Assembly (NCBI GenBank): GCA_021803205.1
Contig: JAJZMB010000038.1
Location: forward strand, 4,729 to 68,728
Source: Bacillota bacterium
GTDB taxonomy: Bacteria > Bacillota > Sulfobacillia > RBS10-35 > JAJYVN01
Direction of reading: 5' to 3'
DNA: 64,000 nucleotides
Below are positions 9,199 to 18,792 of this stretch, piece by piece. The position numbers and the translations under genes are program-made. The notes beneath the pieces were generated by a model that saw nothing but the letters and a program-made list of their open reading frames with translations, did no database searches and had not been told where the DNA came from. Every line of letters starts with the position of its first letter. Positions within the stretch are counted from its first letter, which is position 1.

Positions 9199-10587
9199 AT
9201 GCCTGACCTGTATCCGCCCGGAGTTTGCCCACCACCGGCACCGGATCCGGCCGGCGCGGCCGCGGGCCGCAACGTCACACGCCGGGGGCTGCTGGCCTCC
9301 GCCAGTGTGGCCGGACTCGGGTTGGTGCTGGAGGCGTGCGCCGGAGGCAAGCCCGCCGGACATGCGGCACAGACCGCTTCGACTGTGACCGTGCCGGTCA
9401 TGCAGTGGGCCAACGTGACGGTGGCCACGACGACGCGCCAGATCGTCAGTGAGTTCGAAAAGGCCTACCCGAACATCAGGATTTCCCTGCAGATCGAGCC
9501 AACCACCAATTTCTACTCCAAGCTGGAGACCCTGTTCGCGGCCGGCACGCCCCCGGGATTGACCTTCATGGATCCCGCCACCGTTTTGCACTACGCGAGC
9601 GCGGGCGCGCTCACCGACCTGGAGCCGCTCATCGCCAAGGACAACTACGACATCTCGGATTACTTTGCCGCGGCCGTTCAAGAGTATCAGTTCAAGGGCG
9701 GTCTGTACGGGCTGTCGCGTGGCTTTGGCAACCAGGACATTTACTACAACATCGACCTTTTGGCCAAGGCGCACCTCACGCCGCCGCCGACCAGTTGGAC
9801 GGCCGGCGGCTGGACCTTCGCCGACTACCTCACGATGGCGCAGCGACTGACGGTGCGCGACTCCAGCGGCCGCACGCGGCAGTGGGGTTGTTACGTGGAC
9901 TCGGGCACGCGTGGGTGGTTCCCCTGGGTGTGGAACAACGGAGGCCACATCCTCAATGCGACCCGCACCAAATCCGTGATGTCCGGGACCGCGACCGTCG
10001 CCGCGCTGCAGTTCCTGCAGGATCTGATCTATCGCTACAAGGTGGCGCCGACGCCGGCCGACCTCTCCAGCGAGGACGCGGCACAACAGTTCGCCTCGGG
10101 CATCATGGCCATGTTTGAGGATATCCCGGCCGACGTGGGGTTTCTGCGTCAGTCGATCGGTACACGCTTCGCCTGGGGGGTGGCACCCATGCCCAAGGGG
10201 CCCGGCGGGCGCTACACCTCCGGTGGCGGCATCGCCTACGCCCTGCCGCGCGCCTTTCCGCACCAGGAGGAGGCGTGGACCGTGCTCAAGTACCTCAACA
10301 GCAAGGCTGCCATGACGCAGTTGACGTTGACCGGCGGAGTGTTCCCGCCCCGCAAGAGTGTCGCGGACTCACCGCAGTATCTGCAGCAGGCCAAGTATCC
10401 CCTGCACATGGAGGTTTTCGTCCAGGCCCCAGCCGTGGTGCGCGAAGACCCGCTGACCATCTACTGGCCGCAGATCAACAACGTCTGGACCCAGCAGTTG
10501 GGATCGCTCTGGGACGGTACCACCCCGGCGAAACAGGTGTGCGCGACGATCGATGAGCAGGTCAATGCCATCCTGAGCGGAGCCTGA
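9199..10587 (+). CDS. ABC sugar-binding lipoprotein 2 (extracellular solute-binding family 1)
   Basis: A 462-residue binding protein. Residues 25-32 read NVTRRGLL, a Tat-type twin-arginine motif; a hydrophobic stretch ends in a lipobox at Cys47. The frame is open further upstream (to 8875), but the ATG at 9199 sits 8 nt after GGAGGAG. Internal family features include the FAAGTPPGLTFMD cleft region and a C-terminal NNVWTQQLGSLWDG helix. This protein differs from the other three lipoproteins of the island, which resemble each other. It is followed after 53 nt by the permease pair, so it is the most likely cognate receptor for that importer. Confidence 0.92.
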   Translation: MPDLYPPGVCPPPAPDPAGAAAGRNVTRRGLLASASVAGLGLVLEACAGGKPAGHAAQTASTVTVPVMQWANVTVATTTRQIVSEFEKAYPNIRISLQIEPTTNFYSKLETLFAAGTPPGLTFMDPATVLHYASAGALTDLEPLIAKDNYDISDYFAAAVQEYQFKGGLYGLSRGFGNQDIYYNIDLLAKAHLTPPPTSWTAGGWTFADYLTMAQRLTVRDSSGRTRQWGCYVDSGTRGWFPWVWNNGGHILNATRTKSVMSGTATVAALQFLQDLIYRYKVAPTPADLSSEDAAQQFASGIMAMFEDIPADVGFLRQSIGTRFAWGVAPMPKGPGGRYTSGGGIAYALPRAFPHQEEAWTVLKYLNSKAAMTQLTLTGGVFPPRKSVADSPQYLQQAKYPLHMEVFVQAPAVVREDPLTIYWPQINNVWTQQLGSLWDGTTPAKQVCATIDEQVNAILSGA

Positions 10588-10640
10588 TGCGCCGCCGCGC
10601 ATGACGGATGTGGCGGCGGGGGCAGGGCTGGAGGAGGCGA

Positions 10641-11615
10641 ATGCACCCGGTGTCCAAGGCCGAGGCCGTATCGGCTGTACAGCGCTCCGGCCCGGCTGCC
10701 CTCACGCGGCGGGGCAAAGGGGGCATGCGCCGCGCCGAAGCCCTGGCGGGCATGTTGTGCGTCGCCCCGTGGGCCTTGGGGTTCCTGCTGTTCACGGGCG
10801 GGCCGATGCTGTTCTCGCTGGTGCTCTCCTTCACGCGCTGGAACCTGCTGTCTCCCCCGAAATGGGTGGGGTTGTCCAATTTTCAGACGTTATTCGTCAA
10901 GGATCCGCTTGTCTGGCACTCATTGCTGGTGACCACGCTCTATGCGGTGCTGGCCGTGCCGCTGGCCGTCGCCCTGGGACTGCTCCTGGCGGTGCTGCTG
11001 AATCAGAGGATCCGTTTTCTATCGTTTTTCCGCATGCTGTTCTACCTGCCGTCAGTGGTCTCGGGGGTACCGGTGGCCCTGCTGTGGAGTTGGATATTCA
11101 GCCCCAACGTCGGGTTGCTCGACGGTCTCCTCGGGTTGGTGGGTATTCGGGGGCCGGCCTGGCTCTTCGATCCCCACACCGTGATCATCGCCTTCGTGAT
11201 CATGAGCCTATGGGGCGTGGGTGGCAGCATGGTGATCTATCTGGCCAGCCTGCAGGGAATCCCGCCCCACCTGCTGGAGGCGGCCACGATCGACGGCGCT
11301 TCGGCCTGGAGGCGCCTGGTGCACATCACGGTTCCCCTGCTGACGCCCATCATCTTCTTCAACCTGGTCACCGGGATCATCGGCGCACTGCAGATGTTCG
11401 TCCCCGCCTACGTGATGACCCAGGGCGGACCGAACAACGCCAGCCTGATGTTCATGCTCTACCTGTTCGAGAACGCATTCCAATACTTCAGAATGGGATA
11501 CGCCAGCGCCCTGGCCTGGGTGCTCTTTCTGTACGTCGCCGTCCTGACCTTCCTGCTGTTCCGGTTTTCCGGCCGCTGGGTGTATTACGAAGGGATGCTG
11601 AAGTCCGACAACTAG
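10641..11615 (+). CDS. ABC sugar permease 1 (MalF/UgpA type)
   Basis: An inner-membrane permease of 324 residues with about six membrane segments. The EAA loop that docks the ATPase is visible as EAATIDGASAWRRL around residue 215. The N-terminal region is basic and precedes the first membrane span (LCVAPWALGFLLF). ATG 10641 overlaps the spacing window of GGAGGAGG (10630-10637); an upstream ATG at 10608 lacks a good site. It pairs with the permease at 11800. No ATP-binding subunit is encoded nearby, so the pair probably uses a shared MsmX/MalK-type ATPase from elsewhere in the genome. Confidence 0.93.
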   Translation: MHPVSKAEAVSAVQRSGPAALTRRGKGGMRRAEALAGMLCVAPWALGFLLFTGGPMLFSLVLSFTRWNLLSPPKWVGLSNFQTLFVKDPLVWHSLLVTTLYAVLAVPLAVALGLLLAVLLNQRIRFLSFFRMLFYLPSVVSGVPVALLWSWIFSPNVGLLDGLLGLVGIRGPAWLFDPHTVIIAFVIMSLWGVGGSMVIYLASLQGIPPHLLEAATIDGASAWRRLVHITVPLLTPIIFFNLVTGIIGALQMFVPAYVMTQGGPNNASLMFMLYLFENAFQYFRMGYASALAWVLFLYVAVLTFLLFRFSGRWVYYEGMLKSDN

Positions 11616-11797
11616 GTGGCCGCTGCAAAAGTCCGCTTTTGCGAGGCCACTGCTCCGATATCCCTTGTCCCCCAATGGTCCACGATTCTCGGCCGGTGCG
11701 GAAACCGACTTTTGCAGAGCCGTCCTGGGGACTTGCGGGGCGAAGATCGGTTTCCGCGTCGCTCACGAGCCGTGGGCCATTGGAAAACAAGGGGAGT
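11616..11797 (+). repeat. Inverted-repeat element, copy 1 of a dispersed family, overlapping a ribosome binding site
   Basis: Directly after the permease 1 stop lies a 35-nt hairpin (11616-11650; GTGGCC/GGCCAC with an inner GCAAAAG/CTTTTGC stem). Then two arms of about 48 nt (11662-11708 and 11745-11794) are imperfect reverse complements of one another, with a loop of about 36 nt. The right arm ends in ACAAGGGG, which contains the ribosome binding site of permease 2. Related sequence occurs at 21941 (same strand) and 31470 (opposite strand). It could be a structured mRNA element or a remnant mobile repeat. Confidence 0.7.
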
Positions 11798-11799
11798 CA

Positions 11800-12711
11800 A
11801 TGCGGCGGGTGCGAGGGGGAGTCGGCTTGGAGGCGCATGGCTACGCGCGGCCCGGCGGCGGCGGACTCTGGGGGCGGCGGCCCGTACAGCGCGCAATCGG
11901 CCTTTCCCTGACATACGCCGTGCTGACCGTGGGTGGCTGCATTGTGCTGCTGCCCGCGCTGTGGATGCTGTCGACGGCCCTGAAAACCTCTTCGCAGATC
12001 TTCACCGTGCCCATCGAGTGGCTGCCGCGGCCCGTGGTACCCGGCAACTTTCTGACCGCTCTCCGGATGATCCCGTTCGGAACCTACTTCCTCAACTCGA
12101 CGATCGTGACCGTCCTGGCCACCACGGGTACGGTCGTCAGTTCAAGCATTGTGGCCTACGGGTTTGCGCGACTGCGGTGGCGCGGCCGCAACGCCGTCTT
12201 CTACTGCGTTCTGGCCACACTCATGCTGCCCGCCCACATCATGTTGATACCGAAATTCATCCTATTTCGTTATCTGCACTGGATCAACACCCTGCTGCCA
12301 CTGATCGTCCCCCTGTGGTTCGGCACGCCGTTCGCGATATTTCTACTGCGGCAATTTTACACGACGATTCCGCTGGAACTGGACGAGGCCGCGCGCATCG
12401 ACGGCTGCTCACGTCTCGGTGTGTGGTGGCGGGTGTCCGTGCCGCTGCTCCAACCGGCCCTGGTCACCGTGGCCCTGTTGTCCTTCCACGCCCACTGGAA
12501 CGACCTCATCGATCCGCTGATCTACTTACATTCCAACAGGCTGTACACATTGTCGCTCGGCCTGCTCAGTTTCAAGGGGGAATACAACACCTACTGGAAT
12601 TACCTGATGGCGGCTTCCCTGGTGGCCATGCTTCCCGTGCTGCTGGTCTTCTACGTCATTCAGAAATACTTCCTGAAAGGTATTCAACTGTTCGCCGGTC
12701 TCAGCGGTTGA
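11800..12711 (+). CDS. ABC sugar permease 2 (MalG/UgpE type)
   Basis: A 303-residue inner-membrane permease with six predicted spans. The EAA-type loop is DEAARIDGCSRLGVWWRVS around residue 195. The N-terminus is short and basic before the first span, typical of the MalG side of the pair. ATG 11800 follows AAGGGGAG; this site is also the end of the long inverted repeat at 11662-11794, so translation may depend on whether that structure folds. The spacing to permease 1 (184 nt) is unusually large for such a pair. It is followed after 77 nt by sulfatase 3, which suggests co-transcription of import and desulfation genes. Confidence 0.93.
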   Translation: MRRVRGGVGLEAHGYARPGGGGLWGRRPVQRAIGLSLTYAVLTVGGCIVLLPALWMLSTALKTSSQIFTVPIEWLPRPVVPGNFLTALRMIPFGTYFLNSTIVTVLATTGTVVSSSIVAYGFARLRWRGRNAVFYCVLATLMLPAHIMLIPKFILFRYLHWINTLLPLIVPLWFGTPFAIFLLRQFYTTIPLELDEAARIDGCSRLGVWWRVSVPLLQPALVTVALLSFHAHWNDLIDPLIYLHSNRLYTLSLGLLSFKGEYNTYWNYLMAASLVAMLPVLLVFYVIQKYFLKGIQLFAGLSG

Positions 12712-12788
12712 ACTGCCGTCGTGCGCATGCCGACGGACGGATGGCACTGGACGGCCGCGGGGCGGTGCGGCCGGATGGAGGAGAAGGC

Positions 12789-14189
12789 GTGACGAAACGG
12801 CCCAACGTCTTATTGGTGCTCAGCGACCAGCACCGGGCGTCGGCGACGGGATGCTACGGCAATCCGGATGTGCGCACCCCGCGCCTGGACGCGTTCGCCG
12901 CCCAGGGGGTGCGGGTGGAGACGGCGGTGGCGACGACGCCGGTGTGCGGACCCTCCCGCGCGTGCCTGATGACGGGCAGCTACGCCCATCGCTGCGGCTA
13001 TCTGACCAATGAACTCCCCTTCCGGCCGCACGGCCCCTGTCTCGCCGAGGTGTTCCGCGCCGCCGGCTATGCCTGCGGCTACGTCGGGAAATGGCACCTG
13101 CATTTCCCCACCGGGGCCAACGGGAACTTCGTCCCGCCGGACGCTCGACACGGCTTTGCCGATTTCTGGGCGGCATTCAACGGGCAGCATCGCTACCATC
13201 GCTGGCAACTGTATCGGGGTGAGAACCCGGTTCCCCAGGAGATCGTGGACTACCAACCGGAGGTCGAGGTCGACCTGGCCCTGGAGTTCGTGGAGCAACA
13301 GCAGCGCGCCGGGCGTCCCTGGCTGCTGGTTCTTGCCTGGGGCCCCCCGCATACGCCCTTCGACCCGCCCCCGGGGTACGCCGAGCACTATGCGGACGTC
13401 TCGGTCCCGCCTGACGTCCCCGAGGGGCAGCCGGCGGAATATGCAAAAAGGACGCTGCCTGCGTATTACGGGCTGGTGGAATCGCTCGACGTCGCCTTCG
13501 GCCGTCTGTTGGCGGGCGTGGACCGCCTGCAGGCGACCGGCGACACCGTTGTGGCGTACACCTCCGATCACGGGGAGATGATGGGTGCGCACGGCTATCG
13601 CGGCAACAAACGCTGGCCGTACGCCGCCGCGCTGCGGGTGCCGCTCTTGGTGCGCTGGCCTGGGCGGATTCCCGCGGGCCGGCTGACGGCGGACCCGGTC
13701 TGCATCCCCGACCTCTTCCCGACATTGGCGGACCTCGCGGGTCTGGCTCCCCCTGCGGGTCTTGACGGTCGCAGTCGTAGCACAGCCCTGCTGGGCGCGG
13801 GCGCCGACGACTCCGGCCAGGCGGTGGACGGGCCGCCCGGCACCCCCGAGTTCGTGCTTTGCTCCATGCCCTATGGCTACGTTCCCTGGCCCGGGTGGCG
13901 CGCGATCCGGAGCGCGCGGTACCTCTATGCCCGTACGCGACAGGACCCGTGGCTCCTGTACGACTACGCGGCCGATCCATGGGAACAGCACAATCTGGTG
14001 CAGGAGAAGGGACAGCGCTCGCTCCGGGAGGAACTGGACGCGGCTCTGACCGCGATGATGGTCGAAGCCGGGGATTCCTGGGATCTGGCCACGAACGAGG
14101 GCGACTGGCGGAACTGGTTGCCGGGTTCGCAAAAGATGAAGCACAACGATCTTGGGGTTCCCTGGCCGGGATCCGGGATCCGAGCATGA
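12789..14189 (+). CDS. Sulfatase 3 (type I, Cys-type)
   Basis: A 466-residue sulfatase without a signal peptide. The formylglycine motif CGPSR starts at Cys53; LSDQHRA holds the proximal metal ligand, GYVGKWHLHF the Lys/His pair, and YTSDHGEMMG the distal ligand. The reading frame stays open far upstream through the permease gene, but the GTG at 12789 lies after a GGAGGAGAAGG site and the conserved sulfatase N-terminus (RPNVLLVLSD) begins four residues later. It is paralogous to sulfatase 2. It sits directly behind the permease pair, which links transport and intracellular desulfation. The substrate is unassigned. Confidence 0.92.
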   Translation: MTKRPNVLLVLSDQHRASATGCYGNPDVRTPRLDAFAAQGVRVETAVATTPVCGPSRACLMTGSYAHRCGYLTNELPFRPHGPCLAEVFRAAGYACGYVGKWHLHFPTGANGNFVPPDARHGFADFWAAFNGQHRYHRWQLYRGENPVPQEIVDYQPEVEVDLALEFVEQQQRAGRPWLLVLAWGPPHTPFDPPPGYAEHYADVSVPPDVPEGQPAEYAKRTLPAYYGLVESLDVAFGRLLAGVDRLQATGDTVVAYTSDHGEMMGAHGYRGNKRWPYAAALRVPLLVRWPGRIPAGRLTADPVCIPDLFPTLADLAGLAPPAGLDGRSRSTALLGAGADDSGQAVDGPPGTPEFVLCSMPYGYVPWPGWRAIRSARYLYARTRQDPWLLYDYAADPWEQHNLVQEKGQRSLREELDAALTAMMVEAGDSWDLATNEGDWRNWLPGSQKMKHNDLGVPWPGSGIRA

Positions 14190-14406
14190 GCAACAGCCCG
14201 CCACAGGTCGAATCCGCCTCCCCGCCCGTGCTGTCCCCACGCCGGATGCCGTTGCGCAGATCGTCCTCGGCAGAGGGCGGGCACGGCCAGGACGGGCGCC
14301 TGCCGGAGCGCGGTCGGCCGGCGGGTTGGGCGTCGGCGGCTGATACCCTGTGCGCAGGAGAAAACGCAGACATGAGACAAAGACCTGGTGGAGGAGGGAT
14401 CGACCG

Positions 14407-15885
14407 ATGCCCAAGAGCTCTCGACGTCCGAATCTGCTGCTCATCACCACGGACCAGCAACGGGGCGACTGCCTGGGGTGTGCGGGGCACCCGGCGTTGG
14501 AGACCCCCTACCTCGACCAACTGGCGGCTGAAGGTGTCCGCTTCCGCCGCGCCTACACCACCGTGCCCGCCTGCACACCGGCCCGGGCCGCGCTGCTCAC
14601 AGGCATGGACCAGTGGCACCACGGTCGCCTGTCCATGACCGGCGGCGACCCGCTGGAGTTTCCGGCCACCATGCCCGGAGAGTTGGCCCGGGCGGGCTAC
14701 CACACCCAGGCCGTGGGCAAGATGCACTTCGCGCCGCAGCGGCGCCTGTACGGGTTCCACCACATGGTGCTGGACGAGAGCGGCCGGCGCCAGGGGCGGT
14801 TCGTGAGCGACTACCACCGCTGGTTTGAGGAACACAGGGAGGGCGCCTACGGTTACCGCGACCACAGCATCGACTGGAATTCATGGATGGCCCGACCCTC
14901 GCACCTGCCCGAACACCTGCATCCCACGCATTGGACGGCGAGTGAGGCCATCCGCTTCCTTCAGGACCGCGACCCCAGCAAACCCTTCTTCCTGTGGCTT
15001 TCCTTCGCGCGTCCCCACTCACCCTACGATCCGCCGCAGGTTTACTACGAGATGTACCGCGACCATCCCGCGCTCCCGGAGCCATACATCGGCGAGTGGG
15101 CGGCAGAGTTCGGGGTGGCGAACGACGATGTGAACGCTCCTTTCACGCGGCGCTCGGACCGCGAGGTGCGGCGGGCCCGCGCGGCGTATTACGGGAGCAT
15201 CACCTTCATCGACCACCAGATCGGCCGGGTCCTCTACGAACTGCAGCACTGGGATCGTGCCGAATACGACAACACGTTCATTCTCTTCACCTCCGACCAC
15301 GGCGACATGGTCGGCGACCATTTCCATTGGCGCAAGACCTATGCCTACGAGGGTTCGGCGCGCGTGCCGCTGCTCTGTCGCTGGCCCAGAGGCTGGGACC
15401 TGCCGCGCGGACAGGCGGTGGACCATGTGGCGGAGCTGCGCGACGTCATGCCCACGCTGCTGGATGCCGCCGGGTTGGACATGCCGCCGTCGGTGGACGG
15501 GCAGAGCCTGTTGCGGGCGGTGCGCGGCGAGCCCTGGCGGGAGTGGCTGATGGGCGAGTATACAAGCTGCTACCGCAAGGATCAGGGGATGCAATACGTG
15601 ACCGATGGCCGCGAGAAATACATCTGGTTCCATCACACCGGCCGGGAGCGGCTGTTCAACCTGGTGGCCGATCCCGGGGAACTGCACGACCTCGCCGGCG
15701 AGGCGGCGCTGCGGCCACACCTGGAACGGTGGCGCGGCGTGCTGGCGGAGGTGAACGAGCGCCGCGGGGACCCGCGTGGGCAGGGCGGGCGCCTGGTGGT
15801 CCAGGAACAGGCCCTGGCCCTGTCCCCGTACTACGAACGCTGGAAGGCCGCGGCGGCAGCCGTCAACTACGGGGCAAAGGAGTAG
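14407..15885 (+). CDS. Sulfatase 4 (type I, Cys-type)
   Basis: A 492-residue sulfatase, the longest of the set, with the formylglycine motif CTPAR at Cys56. Proximal metal ligand region LITTDQQRGD, a VGKMHF segment in place of the more common GKWHL, and FTSDHGDMVGD as distal ligand. ATG 14407 is about 9 nt after GGAGGAGGG. It has no signal peptide and no membrane segment. It lies between sulfatases 3 and 5 on the same strand and is probably in the same operon. The Met in GKMHF recurs in several bacterial arylsulfatase subgroups, but the sequence does not tell me its sulfate position. Confidence 0.92.
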   Translation: MPKSSRRPNLLLITTDQQRGDCLGCAGHPALETPYLDQLAAEGVRFRRAYTTVPACTPARAALLTGMDQWHHGRLSMTGGDPLEFPATMPGELARAGYHTQAVGKMHFAPQRRLYGFHHMVLDESGRRQGRFVSDYHRWFEEHREGAYGYRDHSIDWNSWMARPSHLPEHLHPTHWTASEAIRFLQDRDPSKPFFLWLSFARPHSPYDPPQVYYEMYRDHPALPEPYIGEWAAEFGVANDDVNAPFTRRSDREVRRARAAYYGSITFIDHQIGRVLYELQHWDRAEYDNTFILFTSDHGDMVGDHFHWRKTYAYEGSARVPLLCRWPRGWDLPRGQAVDHVAELRDVMPTLLDAAGLDMPPSVDGQSLLRAVRGEPWREWLMGEYTSCYRKDQGMQYVTDGREKYIWFHHTGRERLFNLVADPGELHDLAGEAALRPHLERWRGVLAEVNERRGDPRGQGGRLVVQEQALALSPYYERWKAAAAAVNYGAKE

Positions 15886-16046
15886 GCGGGCGGGGTCGGC
15901 GAGTCCGCCCGGCGGCGGCGCGGCCGGCTTCCGTCGGCGATACGCGCGTCCGCGGGCACGGCGCCGGGCGGTTGGTCGGTATGCCCGCCGCTGTGGCCGT
16001 CCAACCGCCGCCCTGGCCCGGTCGCTCGTGCGAAGGGGGTTTTTCC

Positions 16047-17420
16047 GTGCCCGGGGCCTCCGCCCGCGATCAGCCCAACGTAGCGCTGTTTGTGACCGAC
16101 GACCACGGCCGCTGGGCTGCGGGTTGCTACGGCAACCCCGAGGTGCGCACCCCCACCCTGGACCAACTGGCGTCCACCGGGGTGCGTTATGACCACGCCT
16201 TCACGCCCACGCCGGTGTGCTCCCCCGCGCGCGCCAGTCTCGCCACGGGGCTGATGGCTTCCCAGCACGGCATCCACGACCACCTGCGGGAGCAGGAGCC
16301 TGGCGTGGGCGAACGCGACTGGCTGGCTGGTCGGCGGACGTTGGCGGAGCACTTTGCCGCGGCGGGTTACCGCTGCCTGTTCGTCGGCAAATGGCACATG
16401 GGGCGCAGCAGCCAGCCCCAGCGCGGGTATCACCGTTGGTTCTCGATCGCCCGCACCGGCCCGCACAGCGGCCGTGAACGTTATTTTGAAGACGGGCGAC
16501 CCGCGGAGATCACCGGTTTCAAGGCGGAGGTCTTCACCGAGCAGGCCCTGCGCTGGCTGCGCGAGCCCAGGGACGGGCGGCCGTTCTTTCTGCAGGTCTG
16601 CCACACCTCTACCCACAGCCCGTGGCGCGGGCATCCGGAGCGCCTCGCCGCCGATTATCGCTCCGCCGGCCTGACCCTGCCGTCGACCGAGATTCCCACG
16701 CAAAGCGACGGTGGGCCGCTGAGGCCGGACATGAGGCCGGAGGAGGTCCTCGCCCAGTATTACGCGGCGGCGACCCTGGTCGACGAGAGTATCGGCCGGC
16801 TGCTCGACGAGATCGAGGCTCAGGGTGAGCGCGAGCGCACCCTGGTCGTCTACACCGCCGACCACGGGTTGGCCCTCGGCCAGCACGGCGTGTGGGGCAA
16901 GGGCAACGGCACGGCTCCCAAGAACATGTATGAGGCCTCGATCCGTGTACCCCTGATCTGGAATCACCCGGGCGCCCTGCCCGCCGGATGCGTGGAGGAG
17001 CGGTTCGTGACCCACTGCGACCTGTTCTGCAGCCTGCTCGACTACGCCGGGATCGACGCGTGGCGCACCGACGCCCGTCTGGCCGGGCACAGTTACGTCC
17101 CGGCGCTGCGCGGCGGAGCGCAGCCCTGGGAGGACGTCTACTTCGGCGAGTACGGTCCGCTGCGCTGCGTCCGCACGCGGAGCCGCAAACTGGTCCGCCG
17201 TTACGGTCACGGGCGGGATGAACTCTGGGACCTCGCGGCCGATCCGGGGGAGTGCAACAACCTGATCGCCAGTCCGGGACACAGAGCGGAGGGCAACGCG
17301 CTCAGCGCGTTGCTGGAGGCCTTCTTCCGGGAGCACGAGGACCCGCGGCGCAGCGGGTTGCTCTTCGATCCGGACAGCAGAGGGGTGGGACCGGAACACC
17401 TCGTTCCGGCGGGGAGCTAG
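16047..17420 (+). CDS. Sulfatase 5 (type I, Cys-type)
   Basis: A 457-residue sulfatase starting at GTG 16047, 7 nt after AAGGGGG; the frame is open upstream through sulfatase 4 but that part is non-coding. The formylglycine motif CSPAR begins at Cys58. LFVTDDHGRW gives the proximal Asp pair, FVGKWHMG the Lys/His pair and YTADHGLALG the distal ligand. It resembles sulfatase 9 (23861-25279): both carry a SQHGIHD segment after the active-site helix and a GKGNGT segment followed by NMY. The two are likely duplicates placed in different modules. No signal peptide. Confidence 0.92.
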   Translation: MPGASARDQPNVALFVTDDHGRWAAGCYGNPEVRTPTLDQLASTGVRYDHAFTPTPVCSPARASLATGLMASQHGIHDHLREQEPGVGERDWLAGRRTLAEHFAAAGYRCLFVGKWHMGRSSQPQRGYHRWFSIARTGPHSGRERYFEDGRPAEITGFKAEVFTEQALRWLREPRDGRPFFLQVCHTSTHSPWRGHPERLAADYRSAGLTLPSTEIPTQSDGGPLRPDMRPEEVLAQYYAAATLVDESIGRLLDEIEAQGERERTLVVYTADHGLALGQHGVWGKGNGTAPKNMYEASIRVPLIWNHPGALPAGCVEERFVTHCDLFCSLLDYAGIDAWRTDARLAGHSYVPALRGGAQPWEDVYFGEYGPLRCVRTRSRKLVRRYGHGRDELWDLAADPGECNNLIASPGHRAEGNALSALLEAFFREHEDPRRSGLLFDPDSRGVGPEHLVPAGS

Positions 17421-17508
17421 TGGCATGACGTCGGGTGCGGGCAGGGCCGGGGCCCGCCGACCGCGCGCAGCGGCGTATGGATCCACAGCGGCGGGGGAGG
17501 GACGGGCT

Positions 17509-18792
17509 ATGGCGCAGAGGCCCAACGTGCTCATCGTCTTCAGTGATCAGGAGAGTCATCACGATCTCCTGCCCGGGGTTTCCGCCCCGCACCAGGACCG
17601 ACTGGCGGCCCGGGGCACGGTCTTCGCGCAGTCGTACTGCACCACGCCCCAGTGCTCTCCGGCCCGCGGCAGCATCCTCACCGGCCTGTACCCGCATCAG
17701 ACCGGGGTGCAGACGAATCTGGACGCGGCGCACGCCCGGGAGCTGCCGCCGGGCACCCTGACGCTGGGCGGCCGGGCCCGGGCCGCTGGCTACCGGACGG
17801 CGTACTTCGGCAAGTGGCACCTCTCCCAGCGGCCGGGGGCAGAGGCCTTCGGCTTCGACGTCCCCGGTCATCCCAGCGGCCACGGCGACCGCGCCGTGGC
17901 CGAGCAGGCGGCGGCCTGGCTGCAGGGACAGGGGGAAGAGCCGTGGCTGGCCATGGTCTCCTTCGTCAATCCGCACGACATCTATAATTTCCCGCGGCGA
18001 TCGGACTACCCGGTCCGCCCGGAGGTGGCCCCGCCGCCGAGTCTCGGTGACGACCTGGCCGCCAAGCCCTCGGCTCAGGCGCGCTTTCTCCACGAGGACC
18101 AGGGAAGGCCGCTGGTCGGGGCGGATGAGGAGCGCTGGCGGCAGTACCGGAGCATGTATTACGACCTGGTGGGCGAGGTGGACGGCCACCTGGGGCGTCT
18201 GCTGGATGTCCTGGACGGCAGGGGGACAGCGCGCGAGACGTGCGTCGTCTACACCTCGGACCACGGGGACCTGGCGGGGGCACACGGTCTCCCCTTCAAG
18301 GGTCCGTGTATGTATGAGGAATTGGTGCGGGTGCCGCTGATCGTGCGTTGGCCCGGGGTTGTCCCGGCGGGCAACGTCGCCGCTGGCCTGGTCAGCCATC
18401 TGGATCTGGTGCCCACCCTGTGCGCGGCCATGGGCGGCGCCGCGCCCAGCGGGCTCCCCGGCCGGAACCTGCTGGATCTGCTGGCGGGCCGTGCCTGGCG
18501 AGAGGAATTGTTCTTCGAGTACCTCGCCAAGCAGCGCTGGGTATGCCCCATCCGAACCATCCGCTCGGGTCCGTGGAAGATGAACGTTTACTTGCAGGGC
18601 GGAATCGAGCTCTATCATCTTGGAGAGGACCCGCACGAGATGATCAACCTCGCCGGCAGCGAGGCGCACCGGACGGTGGTGGACGAGCTGACAGCCCGGT
18701 TGGCGCGGTGGCGTGAGGAGACGGGGGACAGCCTGCCGCGCGAACACACCGCCTCGGTCGACGCGGCCGGGACAGCCCGGGTCCAGTCGTGA
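17509..18792 (+). CDS. Sulfatase 6 (type I, Cys-type)
   Basis: A 427-residue sulfatase, the shortest of the set. The formylglycine motif CSPAR begins at Cys49; IVFSDQES supplies a proximal Asp, YFGKWHLSQ the Lys/His pair and YTSDHGDLAG the distal motif. A start at ATG 17425 is possible, but ATG 17509 is better placed after GGGGGAGGGACGGG and just before the conserved RPNVLIVF segment. It closes a run of four same-strand sulfatases (12789-18792) behind the permease genes. Cytoplasmic by lack of a signal sequence; substrate unknown. Confidence 0.92.
   Translation: MAQRPNVLIVFSDQESHHDLLPGVSAPHQDRLAARGTVFAQSYCTTPQCSPARGSILTGLYPHQTGVQTNLDAAHARELPPGTLTLGGRARAAGYRTAYFGKWHLSQRPGAEAFGFDVPGHPSGHGDRAVAEQAAAWLQGQGEEPWLAMVSFVNPHDIYNFPRRSDYPVRPEVAPPPSLGDDLAAKPSAQARFLHEDQGRPLVGADEERWRQYRSMYYDLVGEVDGHLGRLLDVLDGRGTARETCVVYTSDHGDLAGAHGLPFKGPCMYEELVRVPLIVRWPGVVPAGNVAAGLVSHLDLVPTLCAAMGGAAPSGLPGRNLLDLLAGRAWREELFFEYLAKQRWVCPIRTIRSGPWKMNVYLQGGIELYHLGEDPHEMINLAGSEAHRTVVDELTARLARWREETGDSLPREHTASVDAAGTARVQS

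Noticed and set aside
11616..12788. Upstream extension of sulfatase 3 giving an 857-residue protein
   Set aside because: The added 391 residues lie in a wrong frame over permease 2 and the inverted repeat. The sulfatase has its own GTG with a strong ribosome binding site at 12789.
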